DNA of 64,000 nucleotides, from assembly GCA_012064385.1 (NCBI GenBank), contig QRDG01000855.1, positions 87,870-151,869 on the forward strand, given 5' to 3'. Position numbers and translations under genes: made by a program. Of this stretch, positions 20,973-33,500 are shown one piece after another. The DNA is from Puccinellia tenuiflora. Lineage: Eukaryota > Streptophyta > Magnoliopsida > Poales > Poaceae. Position 1 is the first letter of the stretch. Each line of letters starts with the position of its first letter. The notes under the pieces were generated by a model, which had not been told where the DNA came from, made no database searches, and saw only the letters and a program-made list of their open reading frames with translations.

Positions 20973-22682
20973 TCAGACGTCATTCATCACTTCATCCTCG
21001 GGATTAGCGGCAGCTGGTGGTGGAAAAACTTCATTCACAAGATCCAAAAGTTCCTGAGCACGTTCTTTATCATCGCATTTCTCTCCTCGCTCATCTCTGG
21101 AAAATCTTTTCTCACAGTCCTCTATCACCTGCAACCAATAACGGAACGAATTGGATTAATGAGGACTTAACCTAAAACATTACTAACACGATGAAAAGCG
21201 ACCCAACAAAACAGCTTCTGGTATTTGTTTGCATACAGGTTACTCTCTAACACCCAACAATTCTCTGAAATTATCTGTACAAACCAATCAATTTCATATG
21301 TGTTGGAGTAATGTTTTACTAGAGAGATTAATGAGGTCAAAAGGTGAGTAGTTTCGGGAGTCCAGTAGCCGGCACCCAAATCACTTGCCAAAAAGATTAT
21401 GCATGCATATCTACGGATCTCTGCATATCTATACATATAAAAATACAAGAAGACACCCATGCCCCAAAGAGCACGACTCATCTAAATTTCATAATTGTTA
21501 ACTATTGCACGAAAAATATATAAAATGACCTACAGATGCAGGTACCCATACACAATAGTAGACCTCCAACTTTCAAATAACTTAAATCTCTAGCAACAAA
21601 TGAAGTGCATTTGTAAGCACAAAATCTTGAAACATGCATCACTGCTATTCAGATATAGCTGCTTCTCTATTTCATAAAACAGTCAAAGGTGGCTAATAAA
21701 GCTAGACAATGTTGAGTCTCTTGTCAAGATGAGAGATCAGAAAACTAATACCACAACACACACCATAGAAAGACACTTCCACTTCATGATGTCACAAACG
21801 GACCAAAGTATCACCAATTATATTATTCTACATGTCTTGATTTGCACAAGCTAACTAAAATAGCATAACCAATGAACATCTTAAGATCAGCAAAATAAAC
21901 ATGGCAGTACCCCATAAACACCAGCAACTGAGGATGGTCTGCAATTGATTATGTTTTGCTTGTCAGCATCGGTAAGCTTGAAGCACACACATCTGTTATT
22001 AAACTCAGTAACTGATTCCCTTGTCTGGTTGCAAGCAGGAGTTTTTAAGAGGTACTCGTATACCTGTGCTTCACAACAATGAAGATGAGAACATTTTAGG
22101 CATGAAAGGACAAAGAAGAAAAGGCTATCGAGAATAAACATTGGGTCAGGCCTCAGAGAAATAATCGACCACCTTGCACTCTGATGCAGACACAGCCCCC
22201 AAACACCCCATGGGATCAGTTTTTGCTCCTCTAGTTCGTAAGAAGTCAAGAACTTCAAAGTTGGTGAGATGCCCTGCATTCGCTTTTTCTCTGCCCAGCA
22301 ATAAACAAGCATTGGATATTCAGAACTTCAAACATTAATGCAGATTAAGTTATATGATCTGGTAAAACATAATGAAGATTTAGCTTTTAAGTTATTCAGA
22401 ACATGTCAACATTCTCAGAACCTAGCTATCAAGTATGAGAGCTGAACACTAACGCACAACAGGATTAGGCTAGGGCAATATCTAAGTCTCAACAATTTAT
22501 CATCATAATTTCCCATCAAATCAAGTAGCTCCTCGTCGATAGGATCATCACTCAAGGACAGGGACGGTTACGTACTAAACCAAGTTTTTCAATTGATTGC
22601 GTCGTAGAGAGTGTAGGTGTACGGCTACAAGATTGTGACAAGACATGGAACATAAACAACAAATGATTACTCACATCTTCAT
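20973..22682 (-). CDS. DNA-directed RNA polymerase III subunit RPC9 (CRCP/RPC17-like), four exons
   Basis: The coding exons on the minus strand are 22682-22675, 22290-22173, 22063-21911 and 21128-20973. All introns are GT-AG and the phases join to 435 nt, a 144-residue protein. The first exon is only ATGAAGAT. The protein starts MKIEKANAGHLTNFEVLDFL and continues through SASECKVYEYLLKTPAC, RESVTEF and DADKQNIINCRPSS to an acidic tail VFPPPAAANPEDEV. This layout and length match the RPB4-fold family whose human member CRCP is 148 residues. With RPC8 it forms the Pol III stalk, used in initiation on tRNA and 5S genes in the nucleus. No stop or frame lesion is seen. Identification is by remembered family similarity. 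Confidence 0.87.
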
Positions 22683-22925
22683 CGTTGCCGCTGCCGGGGC
22701 CGGGACACCTTGGGGCCGCGCTGAGGCTTGTCGCGCGCGCTAACCGGCCGAATCAGGGTGCTTAACGCCGGAGGGTCGGGAGCGAAAGCACCCTAGCAGC
22801 ACAGACACGGACTGGGTGGGGAGATGGGAAGAGGTGGCGGCGAGTCGACGACGCCGGGATGAAGGAGCGGCGGCGGCTGACAGGAGGGGAGGGAGATAGT
22901 TGAGGCAGTATTTGGGCTGGGGGAT
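22490..22925 (-). repeat. RPC9 5' end, proximal copy of a tandem duplication
   Basis: This block contains the start of RPC9 intron 1, the 8-nt first coding exon (22682-22675), the GC-rich 5' UTR and probable promoter. A second copy of the same order lies at 23132-23560. Shared landmarks are the 'aacaatttat...aatttcccatc' stretch, 'cgataggatcatc', the exon with its GTGAGT donor, and 'gctgccgggg'. Confidence 0.75.
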
Positions 22926-23131
22926 TGGGCCGGAGTAGCGGAAAAAGAAAGAGAAGCCCGGCAAAAAGGTTTCCTTGAAAAAGAAGAAGGTGGGCTCTCG
23001 TCGCTTCAACTCTTCAATTCTTGGGCCAGGCCTTCCTTCAGCGACGGGTCTGCGCGCTGCGTCTGGACTCTGGATGCGAGGTGAGACGTACTTGTATAAG
23101 GTCCAGTTCTTTTGGGCTAATTGCATAAGTG

Positions 23132-23560
23132 CCAACAATTTATATCATAATAATTTCCCATCCAATCAACTATCCCCTCATCGATAGGATCATCGCTCAG
23201 GGACCATTCTGTACTGAACATAGTTTTGCAAGGGATTGCACGTAGACAGGGTATGTCTACAGCACATAAAACGTAAACAACAAAGGATACTCACATCCTC
23301 ATCGTTGCCGCTGCCGGGGACGGGGGCACCTTGGGGCCGCGCTGAGACTTGTCGCGCGCGCTAACCAGTGGAAACAGGGTGCGTAGACGCTGGTGCGGGG
23401 AGGGGCGGAAGCGGAGGCGGCGCCTTTCCAAGTCTGCAAGCACCTAGCAGCACAGGCACGGACTGGCTGGAGAGATGGGTAGAGGGGATGTCGCGACGGC
23501 GCCGGGAGGAAGAAGCGGCAGCAGCTGAGAGATAAGATCGAGACTGTATTTGGGCTGGGC
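23132..23560 (-). repeat. RPC9 5' end, distal copy with a second possible first exon
   Basis: A diverged copy of 22490-22925. At 23302-23295 it has ATGAGGAT followed by a GTGAGT donor, the counterpart of ATGAAGAT in the main first exon. If spliced to RPC9 exon 2 it would give the same protein with Lys2 replaced by Arg. The copies differ by many substitutions and indels, so the duplication is not recent. Confidence 0.72.
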
Positions 23561-24834
23561 CGGCGTCGCAATGGAGATGGCGTTTACATGGGCTCTTCAC
23601 CTGTGGTCTATGAATCTCCCAAAAAAAACAAAAACAAAAAAATGTGGTCTATGTTGGTCGGGAAGATCTTCACCTGACGGCTGACGAAAATACGAGTGGC
23701 CTCCGATCCGGCGACTGTGGTTCGTGACATCAATCAACGAGGCAAGTGCCGATACAGTTCTATCATTTGTGATATCGAAGCTCGGAAGACAAAATTCCTA
23801 CATAGTGTTTTTTGTCCATGAAGGTATAGTTTCAAATATAGATTTTCATTCTTGATGTTCATTATCTTGAATAAATAAATAGACCACGTGTCTCTCAAAA
23901 AACATTAACTGGACAGCAGGTTTTATTTCGCTAAAAGAGGTAGGCACTTTTTTTTGCTGAACAAGGCACAGTTTTAATTAAAAAATGTCTAGATTTATAA
24001 GAAATCATGAAAAAAAATAACACGCTATTTCGGCGCTAATAGCATATCTGAAAAGTCCACGCTATATTTTAGTGAATTTTCTCGCGATGACGATATTTGT
24101 GAAATATCATGCTATATCACACTAAAACGTCATAACTTTAGCGTGCTATTTTATTCCTAACCTATCGATAAAAAGGCCTAAGTTTTCATCATAGGAAGAA
24201 GAAGATGCTTTGTCAGTCTGTCGTTTTTTCTTCTAAATCGGAAAATAACATTGTTAATTATGATGATTCTCAATACGAAATTTATGCTATGTTGTTGCCA
24301 TGTGGGATGTTGATATTAGGCTTCTAGACAATTATAAAACTATCTTTATATACAGTTATGCATATATTGTTCTGGTATTTTAGACTATATCCTCTATTCT
24401 TGTTGAAATCCTTTATTTTTGGGCTATATCTTATTTTTTGTTCAAAACACTATATAAATATAGCACGCTATTTCTCTTAGCATGCTATATTAAACCTTGT
24501 AAGAAACCGAACAATAACCATGAGTTTTCTGCGATCTTTTTATTCTGATAACCCATTAACGCCACAAAGGCCACCAACATCACAGCGACTCACCTTATTT
24601 TTCTCAAACTTCCCACAAGTAAGACTCGATTCACTAAGCGGGAAATTAAAGTCAAACACCCGACCTCTACAAACAAGGTTGATGCACTTCTCCACAACAC
24701 AATTGGAGGCTCCAACCAATATCAGAACCTCCGTACACCAAGATGAAGGTTCAATTCAAGATGAAAAACTTTCGTCTAGTGTTCCAATAACCCAACAGTA
24801 ACAATATCCACTAGGGAGTGGGAGATCTAGGCAA
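23561..24834. other. AT-rich intergenic DNA
   Basis: About 1.3 kb with no credible gene. Words such as cacgctatttc, catgctatat and gcgtgctatttt recur in both directions between about 24015 and 24490 and may be an old, decayed hAT-like element. The 93-codon frame at 24520-24801 has no recognisable features. Confidence 0.4.
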
Positions 24835-25400
24835 TTAATGTGGATCGAGAGTAAACTCGCGTTCACCTCTTGAGGAAGAAAGTGACCCCTCCTGAAACTA
24901 AGCGGTACTAAGGATGGTAGTACCGCTCCCGAGAAGGAGCGGTGGTAGGCCTAGTACTACCGCCCGGTAGTGAACTCGCAGTACTGCACCCCTGGGGACA
25001 GTACTACCGGTGCACCACTAATACTACTGATACATGAATCACGAGTGCAAAACTGCTAGAGAGATTAATCTCTCAACCAAATTAGGAAGGCGCTGGGGGT
25101 GCATTTTGGTTTATGTACGTGTGATCGAATTCACCTATACCTTTCCTTAACGAACCCCCTCTTAATATTATGGAGTTCCTACGACTTAAAGTCGGAAACA
25201 CCGTCTTCGCATAAATGTTTGTGTCATAGTTGCAAACACCTATGGAACTCCTGCACACGACTAGTCCACAAATTGCCTCTTCATTAACACCAAAACCAGT
25301 TAGGCAATGAAATGCTCTTTCATATGTGATTAACAAGACTACTTGCAAGTTACATTTTCTCACCAGAACAGAGGAGATGTTTTATTAAATCGTCATGGAT
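24835..25400. repeat. Fragment resembling a SIRE/Maximus-type LTR
   Basis: Between about 24900 and 25030 there are repeated ggtagtaccgctcc and tactaccg words of the kind found inside LTRs of this copia group, followed by sequence with no terminal structure. Neither a primer site nor a target duplication is found, so it is a truncated remnant at best. Confidence 0.35.
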
Positions 25401-26102
25401 AACACCTGAGCCATCTTCAAAATTTTGGGGCCCTCGAGCAAAATGCAGTATGGGGCCCTAAACCTTACAAAAATGATATAACTTATATAAAATGTAGGAA
25501 CATACCAAATAATAATGCTAAAATAATAGAGATGCGCGGTAAAAACAAACCGACCTCATGATTTTACCGAAAAACAGTATCGTTTGTTGGGTATTTCTTG
25601 AAATGAAACCTCTAGTTATATCTTCGTAATTAATTTTTCGCAAGACGTTATTTTTAAGAGTTATTGTCACAAATTTATTTGAAAAAGCAAGCTACAATGA
25701 TAATTATAGAACAAAAACAATCCATTGTTTAATTTTATCAATTAAAGAATCGATCAGTTGATGACCGGCTTACTAATCGGTCCGAGTTCCATCCGAATTG
25801 GGCGTGATGGGGTTTGTTTGTTCCTAATGGTGATTTACCATATGTTGTGATGGCTTCGGTCTTCACAAATTGGGGGTCAATACGGCCGAGCGTTCGAGGT
25901 GGCGCGACGAAGAGTTGCACGGAAACAACAAACTAGGGACAAAACGAATGAAACACATAACAAAACAGAAGACCGACACTCAAGCCAAACAATCTGGTTC
26001 TCATGGAACGTATCACTAGGGCCTACGTATCTGCATGATCTCACCTCACTTTTTTTTTAAATAATTTCACCTTATGTTGACCTAATCGACTGAACATTTT
26101 TA
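25401..26102. other. Intergenic DNA, nothing recognised
   Basis: About 0.7 kb. The segment near 25420-25460 (ggggccctcgagc ... tggggccct) is a short inverted pair. No gene is supported. Confidence 0.4.
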
Positions 26103-26407
26103 GGCATTGTTTACTTTCCAGTATTTGGTGGGTTCGGAGTGGATTTTCCCGGCCCAACCACTCCCCCCAAAATTTCCATGTGAAGCCGTTTACTTCCAGC
26201 GTATTTCGGAGTTTCATACAGACCCATCCGGAAAATATCCCCCAAGTCCTACGCATTTCGTCTAGGCCTGGCTAGGCTCGCGTATCAACGAGGAAGAATC
26301 GAGTGCTAGAAATAACAGGATTGGGTGAAAGGGAGGGATTCACCAAATCCCCTCTCATCCCCAAATCTTCCGGGGGTGAAAATACCCTAGTACTAGTAAA
26401 CAAGGGC
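26103..26407. mobile_element. Harbinger-type MITE, 305 bp
   Basis: Ends are GGCATTGTTTACT and AGTAAACAAGGGC, inverted with a small mismatch. The target duplication TTA is at 26100-26102 and 26408-26410. No coding capacity. Confidence 0.75.
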
Positions 26408-28459
26408 TTATTGAGGAAATCTGGATGAAAGTAACCGGCAGGCTATATAGACAAACTCATTCCAATACCCACAAAGATAAACAAACGGGATGAACACGCT
26501 CAAATATGTGTCTCCTATATATTCACACGAACTCCAAGATGCATTCGTGGTTCACTTTTTATTAAAAAGCAGGAGCCTCTACGTTCGTGGTTCTTCCAAA
26601 ACACACACACAAATATACGGATGTATTGCTAAAATACTTGGATACATCAATAACCTATTGTATGATCATCATGCTCAGTAGTCCAGTTCGGTGGAAAAAA
26701 AAAGTGGTCGAAAGAGGCCTGGCGTGTACGAGGCAAACCTGACTAGGTAGCATGTGCTGATTCTCCCGAAAGAAAAAGGTAGCCTGTGCTGCTTTCCCTA
26801 TCGATCCGGGGCAACCTTGGTAGCGAAGGAAGAACCTTCGAGAGTTTGGCGAGTACGAGGCAGTTGGGTGGGCCCACCAGGCTTTAGGGGTACCGGATGC
26901 AAAGAGCCTGGTGGATTTTGCGTTTTGCCCCCTGACCGTACGAGGACGACATGTACTCCACGTGCGTGCGCCCGGGTCAATGTAAAAAAGGACAGGAGAT
27001 CCATCCAAGAGATTATTCTCACGTCACCGCCCCCTGCACTCAACGTACTACTCCCAGTTCAAAAAAAAAAGGTACTACCTCCACTATCCCAAAGCTGATT
27101 TGACATGCCATCATCATCCGCTTTGGTCTTTTCCATGGACTCTTGGCCGTCCCTTGGGGTCAGGCCCCTACCGGCTACCACTACCAGTCAGATCAGCACT
27201 GTCCACTCGTGGTAAAAATATTTCTATCAGGTAGGGGGAGCTCCGGTCCGGTTCAGATCCTAGTGTCATATACTAATATATAAAAAACATATTTTTCTTT
27301 AAAAAATGCTATATTTTTCTATATATACATGTATACTACGTATGTGTTTAGCATATTCATAAAAATGTCATGAAATTCTCTAAATTTCTCTATTCGTATA
27401 ATATTTCTCCAATAATATAAAACATATATACCACATACTTAAACCTTAAAAGTCAATGTCTCTTAACTTTGTCCAATTTTAACATAAAAATATATTTTTT
27501 AAACTATTGCCGACCGGCCTTTATTTCAACGACGACAACCTGAACATAAAAATATATAAACATCAAGATATCCTATGTTCTTGACACTTTCTTCTAATAT
27601 GAAATGATACACATTTCGATGCCTCTTGTGATTGCTTTGGATCGCATCGACGCGCGCCACATGGTCGACCACCGGATAGAGAAATCGGCAAACCAAATAC
27701 ATGTGATATGTTGTATATCACCAACACGTAAATAACACAAGTATACACATATATCAATATAAAGGACAAAACAAAACTTTTGTCTCGTTTAAAGAACATA
27801 ACTATTCACATATCCACCAATTAGTTTGCATATTTTTAGTTGCATCCAGTATAATTATTATCAATTAGAGTAACACGTATTCTCTCTTCTAATACGAAAC
27901 ACGCATTTAGATGTGTGTTTGTGAGTGGTTGTGCATGTATGAGCCCCATAGCAGCTCGACACTTCATGCGCACCCTCACGTGATTGCTTGGACTGCATCA
28001 ACACTTCTTGCGCAACCTCACGTAATTGCTTGGACTTGGAATGCGTCCAATGCCATAGAGAGAGAAAGCAAAATTGGAATGATTTTGTCTTTTTTGTGTC
28101 CAATACCAGTGATCAAAGAGATTGAAAAAATATCATTTCAGAGCAATGGTTTTGTCTTTTTTGCACAAAGCAGCAGAAATGTCATTTTCTCACGAAATTT
28201 GATAGGAATATAGAAAACATATATATGTTCGTCACCAATTTTTTTTAGATTTTTTAATATTTTACTTTAAAAAAAATATTTAGCCAGGAGATACGAGCTC
28301 GGGAGTCAAAGTGAATTTCCGCATGTTCAGACCACAACGTTCTGCACTTCTCGCTTCTGGCGCTGGCTCAAGTGATTGCCTCAATAACATCAACGCGGTA
28401 TGTGTTTGACCATTAAAGGGAGAATCCAGGAAAAAAATCCCTGTGGTACGCTCTATTTA
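26408..28459. other. Intergenic DNA with scattered simple and degenerate repeats
   Basis: About 2 kb. Near 26715-26865 two similar stretches occur (gtgtacgaggca / gagtacgaggca and gtagcatgtgctg / gtagcctgtgctg). From 27560 on, segments with cttctaatacgaaa and tgattgcttgga resemble the repeats at 29.1-29.7 kb. No gene or RNA is supported. Confidence 0.4.
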
Positions 28460-28726
28460 GGCCTCCTTTGATTCATAGGGTACAAAAAGTAATGGAATAG
28501 GAAATCGGTAGGATTAGGATGCCCTGCCAAGTCGATTCCTACAAGTTTTCTTTCCGCAATAATTTTCCATGAGGTCCAGCTTCATGCTTTTTTCTGTGAA
28601 AAAACACACTAGGGAGTTCCTACGGGATTAATTCCTACAGGATCCAATCCCTTGAATCAAACGGCTTCTCCAGGAATAATTCCACATGTTGCAATCCTGA
28701 GAATTTCCTACGATTCAAAGGAGGCC
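28460..28726. mobile_element. Harbinger-type MITE, 267 bp
   Basis: Ends are GGCCTCCTTTGATTCATAGG and CCTACGATTCAAAGGAGGCC, inverted over about 20 bp with one mismatch. Target duplication TTA at 28457-28459 (tta ends at 28459) and 28727-28729. Internal sequence has matching inverted parts and could fold back. Confidence 0.85.
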
Positions 28727-28800
28727 TTAGTAATAGTATGTCACCAACTCGAGAGAAACGATATAGAGTTGTAGCTCCATGGAGCCTTTTTTTTCAAAAA

Positions 28801-29995
28801 TTTGAAATGGTATTTATGAGCTTAGTTTATTTTTATTTTATTTATATATACATAGAGATAATTTCTATAAACGTGTAAAATACTGCTAAAAATATGTTGA
28901 ATTTTGGGCTACACAAAAATCTGGTTCTAAATAGGCATTAAGAATTTTGCTTTTGGTCATCACATTTGACTTTTTGTGTAGGCCACATATGAAAACATAA
29001 TTCATGAAAGATTATACATTCATATCTAACAATATCTACTACAATTGTTACCATTAAAAATATATCACGTCTTCTGGGCATTTTCTTCTAATACGAAATG
29101 ACACACGTTTAGACCCATATTTGAGAGTAATATAATTGTACATGTATAGACCCCACAAAAGCTGCCTCATGTGATTTCCGCTGTCGTATCTATGACGCCA
29201 CACGACTGAATGCCTGAGAGAGAAATCAGAAATACAAATCCAAATGATACGTTATATTTAGTAGTGTATCTTTAACCCGTATTTATATGCACACGATTAA
29301 TTTGTAGATTTAGCCGTATCTATTTTTTTAGTCATTTTGAATTAAAAATATTGCGTTCCCTTCTAATACGGAATGTGGCATGTTCAAATTGGAATGGTAT
29401 TTATGAGCTTATTTTTTATTTTTTTGTATACATACATAGAGATGATTTCTACTCCAAAATACTATTACCATACAAATATATCCAAAAGCTACAGAAAAAT
29501 TTATACGTATGAATGTGTAAAATACTGTTAAAAATTTGTTGAAATTTGGGGTACACAAAAATATGGTTCTAAATAGGCATTAAGATTTTTTTTCATCATC
29601 ACCTTTTTGTTTAGGCCACATATGAAAACTTAATTCATGAGAAATTATACGTTCATATCTAGCAGTATCTACTACAATTGTTACCAATAAAAATATATCA
29701 TGTCTTGTGGATATTTTCTTTCAATACGAAATGATCCACACACATTTGAGAGTGATACGATTGTGCAGATATGGACCCCACAAAAGCCGCCTCATGTGAT
29801 TTCCTCGATCGTATCTATGACGCCACGTGTGGAATACTCGAGATAAAAATCAGAAAAATAAATTCAAATGATACGTCGTATTAGTAGCATATCTTCAACC
29901 CGTATTTTTACGCACACCGATTAATTTGCAGATTTAGCTGTATCTAATTTTAATCGTTTCCAATTTAAAAATATCGCGTTTCGAATGTTGCATGT
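28801..29995. repeat. Tandem duplication upstream of AGO2, unit about 587 bp
   Basis: The landmark tggtatttatgagctta occurs at 28808 and 29395. The sequence after it (aaaatactg, ggttctaaataggcatta, aggccacatatgaaaac, tctactacaattgttacca, accccacaaaag, tctatgacgccac) follows in the same order in both units. The units are perhaps 85% alike by eye. Partial older copies of the cttctaatacgaaa segment lie at about 27590 and 27880. Confidence 0.8.
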
Positions 29996-30188
29996 TCTAG
30001 AGCCTTCAAGGAAACAAAAATTACTATTACACCTCTCCGCGCTAAATCCACAAAGCGTGAGTGCAAAATAGCAAAAATTAAAGGAGATTTGATACGAAAC
30101 GGCACATGTTCTAGATTGTTCTAAGGACAAAACTATCGTACCTCTCCGCTAAATCGGCAAAGCGTGGGTGTCAAATAGCAAATACGAC
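29968..30188. repeat. Short tandem duplication in AGO2-proximal upstream DNA
   Basis: Two units of about 105-113 bp share gcatgttctaga/cacatgttctaga, then acctctccgc(gc)taaatc, caaagcgtg and aatagcaaa in the same order. They lie 240-450 bp upstream of the AGO2 TATA-like box. Confidence 0.65.
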
Positions 30189-30422
30189 ATCTGAAAAAAC
30201 AGAAAGAGAAGGGGCCAGGACGGAGACCGCGACCCGACGCGTCGCGGCAACTTCCTGACACCCTACCTCGCGACTCGCATTGACCCCCTTATTTCCGGTT
30301 ACGCCCCTCCGAACACCACGAAATTACCCCCGCCCCGACGCTCCAGCTCCCATTACCTCAGGGGTAGAAGCGGTAATTATCTTCCCCCGGCTCTCGCGCC
30401 CACGATCGATCAGTTCCTAGTA

Positions 30423-30429
30423 CTATAAA
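30423..30429 (+). promoter_or_regulatory. TATA box of AGO2
   Basis: CTATAAA lies 137 bp upstream of the AGO2 ATG in a GC-rich promoter. A start of transcription about 30 bp downstream would give a 5' UTR of roughly 110 nt. No upstream ATG lies between it and the start codon except short frames in other phases. Confidence 0.6.
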
Positions 30430-30565
30430 CCGCTCCCCTCTATCTCCATCCCCCCCTGCTTTGAGCGAACAGAGAGAAGGAAAGGAACATCAGAGATTCG
30501 ATCGAAACCCTCGTACGGCATTTGATCGGCAGATCGTTTCCTCTTCTGAGATCGGCGGCGCGGGG

Positions 30566-33500
30566 ATGGAGTACGATCAGGGCGGCGGCCGCGGGAGAGC
30601 CCGCGGCGGCGGGCGTGGCGGGGCGCGCGGTGGCTACGGAGGTGGTGGACAGGGACGGGGGGTGCAGGGAGGCGGAGACGGACGCGGGGGTGGTGGCTAC
30701 GCGGCTCGCGGCGGAGGCTACGCTCCTCGCGGAGGCGGCGAGGGCCGGGGCCGAGGCCCTGGTCCCCAGGGAGGCGGTGACGGCCGCGGAGGAGGAGGCT
30801 ACGGCGGAGGCGGTCCGGGCGGCCGTGGTCCTGCTGCTGCCGGTGGACGTGGGTACGGGCCTCCAGGCGGGCGTGGCGGGAACCCTTGGGCGCAGCCTGG
30901 GAGAGGGCGCGGAGGAGGACCCGGGGATTACGCGCCGGCGCCGGCCCCGGTGCAAGCATCTGCGGCGAGGGCAGAGGAGGCGGAGCGCCCTTCTGGATCC
31001 GTCGGTAAGCGCATCCCCTGTTTTACTCGCCTGCTTAACCTTTTTAACGCACTCTGTTTTTCCTTGGTAATAATGTTCGAGGCGTTGACGGTTCATCAAG
31101 TGAGTGCGTGCTCTAGGGATCTGATTTAGCGAGGGTAAATTGAGTCTACACGATGTAGTTCCACTTATCTATGCGATCGATCAATTCGTGCTTCTTTGCC
31201 CCGTGCCGATGGTATGAGCAGAGAAGTGCTCATCGTTGGCATGCGAACTGTATTTTGTTGGGCCCTTGCAGATTTATGCGCTGCTTTTATGGTACGCACT
31301 TAGCTTAGGGTTCATACAATTTTTGTTCGGTGTGTGATATGCACTTAGCTTAGGGTTCATATAATTCCGGGTGGTATGTACGTACGTTCTGTATTAGTAC
31401 TTTTGAATCATTAGCAAACTTTATTCCCCTGTTTCGAGATGGCAGTTGATTGTTTCAGAGGATACAGAGTACATGCGAAAAATAGGAAGCTAGGATCTGA
31501 GGGAGCCTTATTTTGTTTGCTACCTTGCAGTTTGAGAGAATAAATGACATCATTTAATTCTTGTGTCCTTACACTGGAAACGTATCGAGAAAGTTTTAAT
31601 GAGCCGCCTTGCCCTATTGTCTGCTTCTCTAAGTTGTGTGTTGTTTAGTCAGTAGCCTTTGTTGATGTAGACAGATTTTGTAATGTCATGCTTCTGGATC
31701 CGTCGGTAAGCGCATCCCCTGTTTAATCGCCTGCTTAACTTTTTAACACACACTGTTTTTCCTTCGTAATGTTCGAGGCGTTGACGGTTAATCAAGTGCT
31801 CTAGGGATTTTATTTAGCGAGGTAAATTGAGTCTTCACCACTTATCTATGCGATCGATCAGTTCGTGCTTCTTAGCTCCGTGCCGATGGTACTGCCGAAC
31901 TGTATTTTGTTGGGCCATTGCAGATTTATCCGCTATTTTTATGATATAAACTTACCTTAGGGCTCATATGATTTTGTTCGGTATGTTTTGAAATAAGTAC
32001 TGTACCTTTTTTATTAGTACTACTTTTAAACCATTAGCAAACTCTATTCCCCTGTTTGGAGATGGCAGTTGATTGTTTCAGAGGACACAGAGTACATGTG
32101 AAAAATAGGAAGCTAGGATCTGAAGGAGCCTTATTTTGTTTTTGCCAGCTTGCAGTTTGGGAGGATTCATGACATCATTTAATTCGTGTGTCCTTACACA
32201 GGAAACGTATCGAGAAAGTTTTAATGAGACACCTCGCCCTATTGTCTGCATCTTTAAGTAGGTGTTGTTTAGTCAGTATCCTTTGTTGATATAGACAGAA
32301 TTTCGTAATGTTGTGCTTTTGTGAGACAATGGAAAAGAAAGGCCGTTCTTGGATGACCTATTTGCGTTACGGGGACCAAATGAAATGAATTGCAATGCAG
32401 TGCAAGGAATAATTAATTAATTACTATTCAATGTTCTGAAGGATTGGCATTTTTTGTACATGCGAAATTTGCATAAAAGTGAACCACATGTTAAATTTAC
32501 TCGAATTGGGGAAATTTTGTATGAGAACATATATTGGGAGGGAAACATGGCTTGGTTGAGTATTTGCCTTGTGTAAACTTACATTTTATGTTCTAACTGC
32601 TCTTCCTTTTTTTACGCCAGAACGCATTAGCTCCAAAGAAGTGGCAAAATTACAACCGTTAGCTCCCCAAGATGTTGTGTCTCCAAGTGGCGGAAGGGTG
32701 CCAATGACAAGGCCTGATGCTGGAGGATCATTATTTCAATCCAAAGTCAAACTTTTGGTAAACCACTTCGCAGTCAAATACCCAGAGGTGTCCACCATTT
32801 TTCACTATGACATAGATATCAAGTTCGATCCAGCATCTGCAAAGGCTTCAGGCAAGGAGCTCTCCAAGGCAGATTTTCTTTCTGCAAAGGCCGAGCTTTT
32901 CAAGGATGACAGCTTTCGGCGGCTTTCATCAGCTGTTGCTTATGATGGAAAAAGAAATCTATTTACTTCTGCCCAACTGCCAGAAGGCTTATTTCGTGTC
33001 AGAGTTCGTTCGAAGACCTACATTGTATCAGTAGAGTTCAGGAAGCAGCTTCCTTTAAGCCAACTTTCAGAGCTGCCTGTGCCTAGGGAGATCTTACAAG
33101 GTCTTGATGTCGTTGTGCGCGAGGCATCTTCCTGGGGCAAGATAATACTTGGTAAGGGATTTTATTCACCGGCAAGCAGTTACGAAGTCGGGCAGGGTGT
33201 TGTGGCTTTGTCAGGAACCCAGCAGACCCTTAAACACACGCAGAAAGGGCTGGTCTTATGTGTGGACTATTCAGTTATGCCATTTCGCAAAGCTGGAAGT
33301 GTCCTGGATCTTGTCAAGCAGGTCGTAAGGCCCCTTGACTACAGGACAGCACTAAACAAGACTCAACTGGATGATTTGGGGTATGAGCTCAAAGGCCAAC
33401 GTGTTACTGTGAGCCACCGGAAGACTAACCAGAAGTACACTATTCAAGGCTTGACTGATTTGCCTGCCAGCCAGATCACCTTTTTAGATTCGGAATCAGG

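Noticed and set aside
30522..31129. Open frames of 180-220 codons in two other phases and on the minus strand over AGO2 exon 1
   Set aside because: They are shadows of the GC-rich Gly/Arg repeat; only the frame starting at 30566 splices in phase to the N and PAZ domains.
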